This document shows, piece after piece, positions 14,352 to 17,555 of a DNA stretch of 17,555 nucleotides. Numbering within the stretch: position 1 is the first letter of the stretch; the number at the start of each line of letters is the position of its first letter. The notes beneath the pieces were generated by a model. It saw only the letters and a list, made by a program, of their open reading frames with translations. It was not told the DNA's origin and did not search any database. The position numbers and the translations under genes were made by a program. Origin of the DNA: Bacteroidales bacterium (GTDB lineage: Bacteria > Bacteroidota > Bacteroidia > Bacteroidales > UBA932); contig JAILAO010000125.1 of assembly GCA_024681565.1 (NCBI GenBank), positions 1 through 17,555 of the forward strand. Reading direction: 5' to 3'.

Positions 14352-15310
14352 AATCATTCTTTCACGTCAGCGACATCGGCGACCTCGGCGCAGCGCTTGA
14401 GGAAGCAAAGCAGGTCAAAGCCACGCCCTTTGCCTGGAAACACCTGGGACAGGACAAGACCATCATGCTGGTGTTCTTCAACAGCAGCCTGCGTACGCGG
14501 CTGAGCAGCCAGAAGGCGGCGCTCAACCTTGGCATGAACCCCATCGTGCTCAACATCGGCCAGGACAGCTGGAAGCTGGAAACCGAGATGGGCGTGGTGA
14601 TGGACGGAGACAAGTCCGAACACCTGCGTGAGGCCATTCCCGTGATGACCAGTTACTGCGACCTGATCGGCATCCGTTCCTTTGCAGGTCTGAAAGACCG
14701 CGAATTCGACTATCAGGAGACGGTCCTCCGCCAGTTCATCGAATACGGCGGCAAGCCGGTGATCAGCCTGGAATCCGCCACCGTGCATCCGTGCCAGGCC
14801 TTTGCCGACCTGATCACGATCGAGGAATACAAGGAGAAGAAACGCCCCAAGGTCGTGCTGACTTGGGCGCCGCACCCCCGTGCGCTCCCCCAGGCCGTCC
14901 CGAATTCTTTCGCCGAGTGGATGAATGCCGCCGAAGTGGACTTTGTGATCACCCATCCGCACGGCTATGAGCTGGATCCGCTTTTCGCCGGTCCGGCCCG
15001 CGTGGAATATGACCAGATGAAGGCCCTGGAGGGCGCAGACTTCGTCTATGCCAAGAACTGGAGCTGCCCCGGGGTGACGGATCCTTCCCGATACGGGCAG
15101 ATTCTGAGTACGGACATGGGCTGGACCGTGGACGCCCGCCATATGGCTGTCACGGACCATGCTTTCTTCATGCATTGCCTGCCGGTGCGGCGCAACATGA
15201 TCGTCTCCGACGACGTGATCGATTCGCCGCGCAGCCTGGTGATCCCTGAAGCGGCCAACCGGGCCGTTTCCGCCCAGGTGGTCATGAAACGGATGCTGGA
15301 GAGCCTATGA
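14348..15310 (+). CDS. argF': N-succinylornithine carbamoyltransferase (SOTCase/AOTCase family)
   Basis: This cytoplasmic transcarbamylase of 320 aa carbamoylates N-acyl-ornithine instead of free ornithine. The carbamoyl-phosphate motif is SSLRTR (46-51) in place of STRT. HPCQ (147-150), the proline-rich PHPRALPQAVPNSF loop (175-188) and HCLP (276-279) follow, and Trp75, Glu142 and Lys236 are in place. The residue known to set specificity is 90: Pro in the Bacteroides fragilis succinyl enzyme, Glu (Glu92) in the Xanthomonas acetyl enzyme. Here it is Ser, in MDGDKSEHL. Published E92S mutants of the acetyl enzyme became succinyl-specific, so this protein is predicted to use N-succinylornithine. 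ATGA overlaps link it to argD and argB. It should not be annotated as a plain ornithine carbamoyltransferase. Confidence 0.92.
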   Translation: MKSFFHVSDIGDLGAALEEAKQVKATPFAWKHLGQDKTIMLVFFNSSLRTRLSSQKAALNLGMNPIVLNIGQDSWKLETEMGVVMDGDKSEHLREAIPVMTSYCDLIGIRSFAGLKDREFDYQETVLRQFIEYGGKPVISLESATVHPCQAFADLITIEEYKEKKRPKVVLTWAPHPRALPQAVPNSFAEWMNAAEVDFVITHPHGYELDPLFAGPARVEYDQMKALEGADFVYAKNWSCPGVTDPSRYGQILSTDMGWTVDARHMAVTDHAFFMHCLPVRRNMIVSDDVIDSPRSLVIPEAANRAVSAQVVMKRMLESL

Positions 15311-16086
15311 TTTCCCTTTACAAAGTAGGCGGCAACGTCGTGGACAATCCGGAGGCGCTGGAGCGTTTCTGCGAGGAATTCGCAGCGCTCGAGGGTCCCA
15401 GGGTCCTCGTCCATGGCGGCGGCGTGCGTGCCAGCCAGGTCCAGCAGGCCCTGGGCCAGGAGCCGGTCAAGATCGAAGGGCGCCGGGTTACCGACGCGGC
15501 GACGCTGGAGGTCGTGACGATGGTCTATGCCGGCTGGTGCAACAAGGACATCGTCGCCCGCCTGCAGCATCATGGCTGCAATGCCATCGGTCTCGCCGGC
15601 TGCGACGGCGGCGCCGTTACGGCCCGGCGCCGTCCGCCCAAAACCCTCTCAGACGGGGTCACGGTCGTGGATTTCGGCTATGTGGGAGACGTGACGCCGG
15701 CCTCTGTCAACCGGGAGTTTATCCTGCGTTTGCTCGACGCCGGACTCGTGCCGGTTTTCAGTGCCATCAACCACGACGGCGCCGGTCAGTTGCTCAATAC
15801 CAATGCCGATACGATGGCCGCTGCAATTTGTGTTGCTTTGGGTGCAAAACTATTTTATTGTTTCGAAAAAAATGGCGTACTTTGTGACCGGAACGACGAG
15901 ACCAGTGTAATCCCCACCCTCGATCCGGCCGCATATCAGCGCCTGAAAGATGAAGGACGCGTCGCAGACGGGATGATCCCCAAACTCGACAACGCGTTCC
16001 GGGCCCTGCGGGACGGTGCCTCCGGGGTCGTCATCCGCAACGCAGCCCGGCTGCTTGAGTCCGGCGGTACAGAATTGAAGCTATGA
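15307..16086 (+). CDS. argB: N-acetyl(succinyl)glutamate kinase
   Basis: This amino-acid kinase of 259 aa phosphorylates the gamma-carboxyl of N-acyl-glutamate. The phosphate-binding KVGGN is at 6-10 and the glycine-rich loop VHGGGVRAS at 35-43. GRRVTD (58-63) carries the substrate-binding Arg, NTNADTMAA (164-172) the Asn/Asp pair, and GMIPKLDNA (222-230) the catalytic Lys226. There is no N-terminal extension of the kind linked with arginine-sensitive hexameric kinases, so feedback control may rest elsewhere. It overlaps argF' and argE' by 4 bp each. The stretch 15822-15886 is clearly AT-richer than the rest of the gene but stays in frame. Confidence 0.94.
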   Translation: MISLYKVGGNVVDNPEALERFCEEFAALEGPRVLVHGGGVRASQVQQALGQEPVKIEGRRVTDAATLEVVTMVYAGWCNKDIVARLQHHGCNAIGLAGCDGGAVTARRRPPKTLSDGVTVVDFGYVGDVTPASVNREFILRLLDAGLVPVFSAINHDGAGQLLNTNADTMAAAICVALGAKLFYCFEKNGVLCDRNDETSVIPTLDPAAYQRLKDEGRVADGMIPKLDNAFRALRDGASGVVIRNAARLLESGGTELKL

Positions 16087-17174
16087 CCCTGCACGAAGAA
16101 TCCATACAGCTCCTGCGGCAGATGGTCCGCATCCCCTCCCTTTCCGGGGAGGAAGCCGGCGTTGCCGCCTGTGTCGGCGCCGCCCTCGATTCTTTCGGCA
16201 TTCCCTATGAGACCGTCCGCGGCAATATCCTCGCACGCAACCGACGCTTCGACCCGTCCAAGCCGACCCTCGCCCTGGACGCCCATCTCGACACCGTTCC
16301 CGTCAACAATGGTTATACCCGTGACCCGTACGATTCGGGCAACGACCCGGATATCATTTACGGACTCGGTTCCAATGACGATGGCGGAAGTGTAGTGTCG
16401 ATGATTGCTGCATTCCGCTATTTTTTTGACCGGGAGATGCCCGTCAACCTGATGCTCATCCTCTCCCGCGAGGAGGAGGTCAGCGGTCCGGACGGGACCC
16501 GCTGGCTCTTCGCCCCCGATGGCTTCTTCGCCGCGGACGGCCGCTGTCCGATGCCCCGCTGGGTGCTGGTCGGCGAGCCGACCGGGATGCGCGCAGCCAC
16601 GAGCGAACGCGGCCTGCTGGTGCTGGACGGCGAGGCGCAGGGCGTCAGCGGCCATGCCGCACGCGGCGAAGGCGTCAACGCCCTCTACATCGCGCTCGAC
16701 GACATCAACGTCCTGCGCAGTCATGTATTTACAAAACATTCCCCGCTGATGGGCGACGTCCGTCTCAGCGTCACGCAGATCGAGGCCGGACAGGCGCACA
16801 ACGTCATCCCCGACCGCTGCCGCTTCGTGGTGGACATCCGCCCCACGGAGCAATACACCAACGAAGAGATCCTCGCGGAACTGCAGGCGCGCTGCCGCAG
16901 CCGCCTGAAGGCGCGCAACCTCGCCAACCGCTCTTCCGCCACCGCCCCGGATTCCCCGCTGCTCCTTACGGCGCAGGCCCTCGGGATCGAGACCTTCTCC
17001 TCTCCCACGACCTCCGACTGGATGCGCATCCCCTGCGATGCGCTCAAGATGGGCCCCGGAGAGTCTTCCCGCTCCCACAAAGCCGACGAATACATCCTGA
17101 CCCGTGAGATCCGGGAAGGGATTGACAGATATATCGCTTTTATTGAGACTTTTTATGGCAACACTTTGGAATAA
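16083..17174 (+). CDS. argE': M20 deacylase: N-acetyl/N-succinyl-citrulline (or -ornithine) deacylase
   Basis: This metal-dependent M20 hydrolase of 363 aa removes the acyl group. With a transcarbamylase acting on N-acyl-ornithine, the logical substrate is N-succinyl-citrulline, giving citrulline for ArgG. Di-metal ligands and catalytic residues are visible: His68 and Asp70 in LDAHLDTVP, Asp99 (or 100) in GLGSNDDGGS, Glu130/Glu131 in SREEEVSG, Glu165 in VGEPTG, and His332 in SRSHKADEY. The dimerisation-domain His191 is in SGHAARGEG. It overlaps argB by 4 bp and its last 20 bp overlap argH. Other M20 family activities (DapE, peptidase T-like) are less likely given the operon. Confidence 0.9.
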   Translation: MTLHEESIQLLRQMVRIPSLSGEEAGVAACVGAALDSFGIPYETVRGNILARNRRFDPSKPTLALDAHLDTVPVNNGYTRDPYDSGNDPDIIYGLGSNDDGGSVVSMIAAFRYFFDREMPVNLMLILSREEEVSGPDGTRWLFAPDGFFAADGRCPMPRWVLVGEPTGMRAATSERGLLVLDGEAQGVSGHAARGEGVNALYIALDDINVLRSHVFTKHSPLMGDVRLSVTQIEAGQAHNVIPDRCRFVVDIRPTEQYTNEEILAELQARCRSRLKARNLANRSSATAPDSPLLLTAQALGIETFSSPTTSDWMRIPCDALKMGPGESSRSHKADEYILTREIREGIDRYIAFIETFYGNTLE

Positions 17175-17555
17175 AGGAACTTCTGCAACCGAAGCCGTGG
17201 ATCGTTTCACGGTCGGCAACGACCGTGTCCTGGACCTCCGCCTGGCACGTTACGACGTGCAGGGCTCCCGGGCCCACATCCGGATGCTGGAGCACATCGG
17301 CCTGCTGACGCCGGACGAACTTTCCGCCCTGGACGCCGCGGTGGAACGTATTGCGCAGCGCATCGAATCCGGAGACTTCCAGCTGGAGCCCGATGTCGAG
17401 GACATCCACTCCCAGGTCGAACTCCTGCTCACCCGCGAACTGGGCGAATCAGGCAAGAAGATCCATTCCGGCCGTTCCCGCAACGACCAGGTCCTCGTAG
17501 ACCTCAAGCTCTTCCTGCGGGACGAGCTGAAGGCGGTCCGCAGCGAGGTGCTCAC
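17155..17555 (+). CDS. argH: Argininosuccinate lyase, N-terminal fragment
   Basis: This enzyme splits argininosuccinate into arginine and fumarate, the last step of the pathway. Only 133 codons are in the window, out of about 440-460 in the family; the gene continues past the right edge. It begins MATLWNKG and has DRFTVGNDRVLDLRLARYDV (16-35), the family's typical start. VEDIHSQVE follows, then the substrate-binding signature HSGRSRNDQV near residues 105-114. The ATG lies 20 bp inside the end of argE', so it is read from the same transcript. The start is supported by the MATLW pattern shared with Bacteroidota ArgH proteins as I recall them. Confidence 0.94.
   Translation, partial: MATLWNKGTSATEAVDRFTVGNDRVLDLRLARYDVQGSRAHIRMLEHIGLLTPDELSALDAAVERIAQRIESGDFQLEPDVEDIHSQVELLLTRELGESGKKIHSGRSRNDQVLVDLKLFLRDELKAVRSEVL

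Noticed and set aside
16015..16068. Minus-strand sequence in the argB end whose translation (SSSRAALRMTT) resembles peptides from interspersed repeats
   Set aside because: It lies in a conserved argB coding segment (GVVIRNAARLLESGG), so the resemblance is coincidental.

Overview
The window reads as a chromosomal segment of a GC-rich member of the Bacteroidota, most likely a Bacteroidales species. Four things point there. Most start codons lack a Shine-Dalgarno sequence. Promoters carry the Bacteroidota -7 element TAnnTTTG. Arginine synthesis uses the Bacteroides-type N-succinyl(acetyl)ornithine transcarbamylase instead of a classical ornithine transcarbamylase. Threonine dehydrogenase is the short-chain epimerase-like type. 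I see no mobile element, CRISPR array, rRNA or tRNA.

Left part (1-2400): the start of a SprT-like protein gene (minus strand, cut by the window edge) overlaps the end of an SDR-type L-threonine dehydrogenase gene. That gene diverges from kbl. Together Tdh and Kbl convert threonine to glycine plus acetyl-CoA. Their 80-bp intergenic region holds a perfect palindrome made of two facing -7 boxes. A strong bidirectional terminator closes kbl and the operon that converges on it.

Middle-left (2410-7684, minus strand): a five-gene operon in the order outer-membrane beta-barrel protein, potA, potB, potC, potD, with genes 3-9 bp apart or overlapping. This is a spermidine/putrescine ABC importer with its own candidate outer-membrane channel. 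PotA has a tandemly duplicated C-terminal regulatory module, and PotD has an extra C-terminal transmembrane anchor.

Middle (7778-10176): a PatB/MalY-type C-S lyase gene (plus) converges on a DAACS-family symporter gene (minus). Their stop codons share the same TTAA. The symporter has an SstT-like substrate motif (Glu instead of Arg in the last helix), so a neutral amino acid is the likely cargo.

Right part (10240-17555, plus strand): an arginine operon with eight genes: GNAT N-acyl(succinyl)glutamate synthase, argG, argC, argD, argF', argB, argE', argH (cut by the window end). From argG onward the genes are nearly all overlapping. The operon has a roughly 170-nt leader. Its first codons, immediately after the -7 box, encode a 14-residue peptide ending Ser-Arg-Arg-Val-Arg-Arg-stop, followed by mutually exclusive RNA helices. 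This looks like an arginine-sensing, ribosome-mediated attenuator and is the most interesting find in the window.
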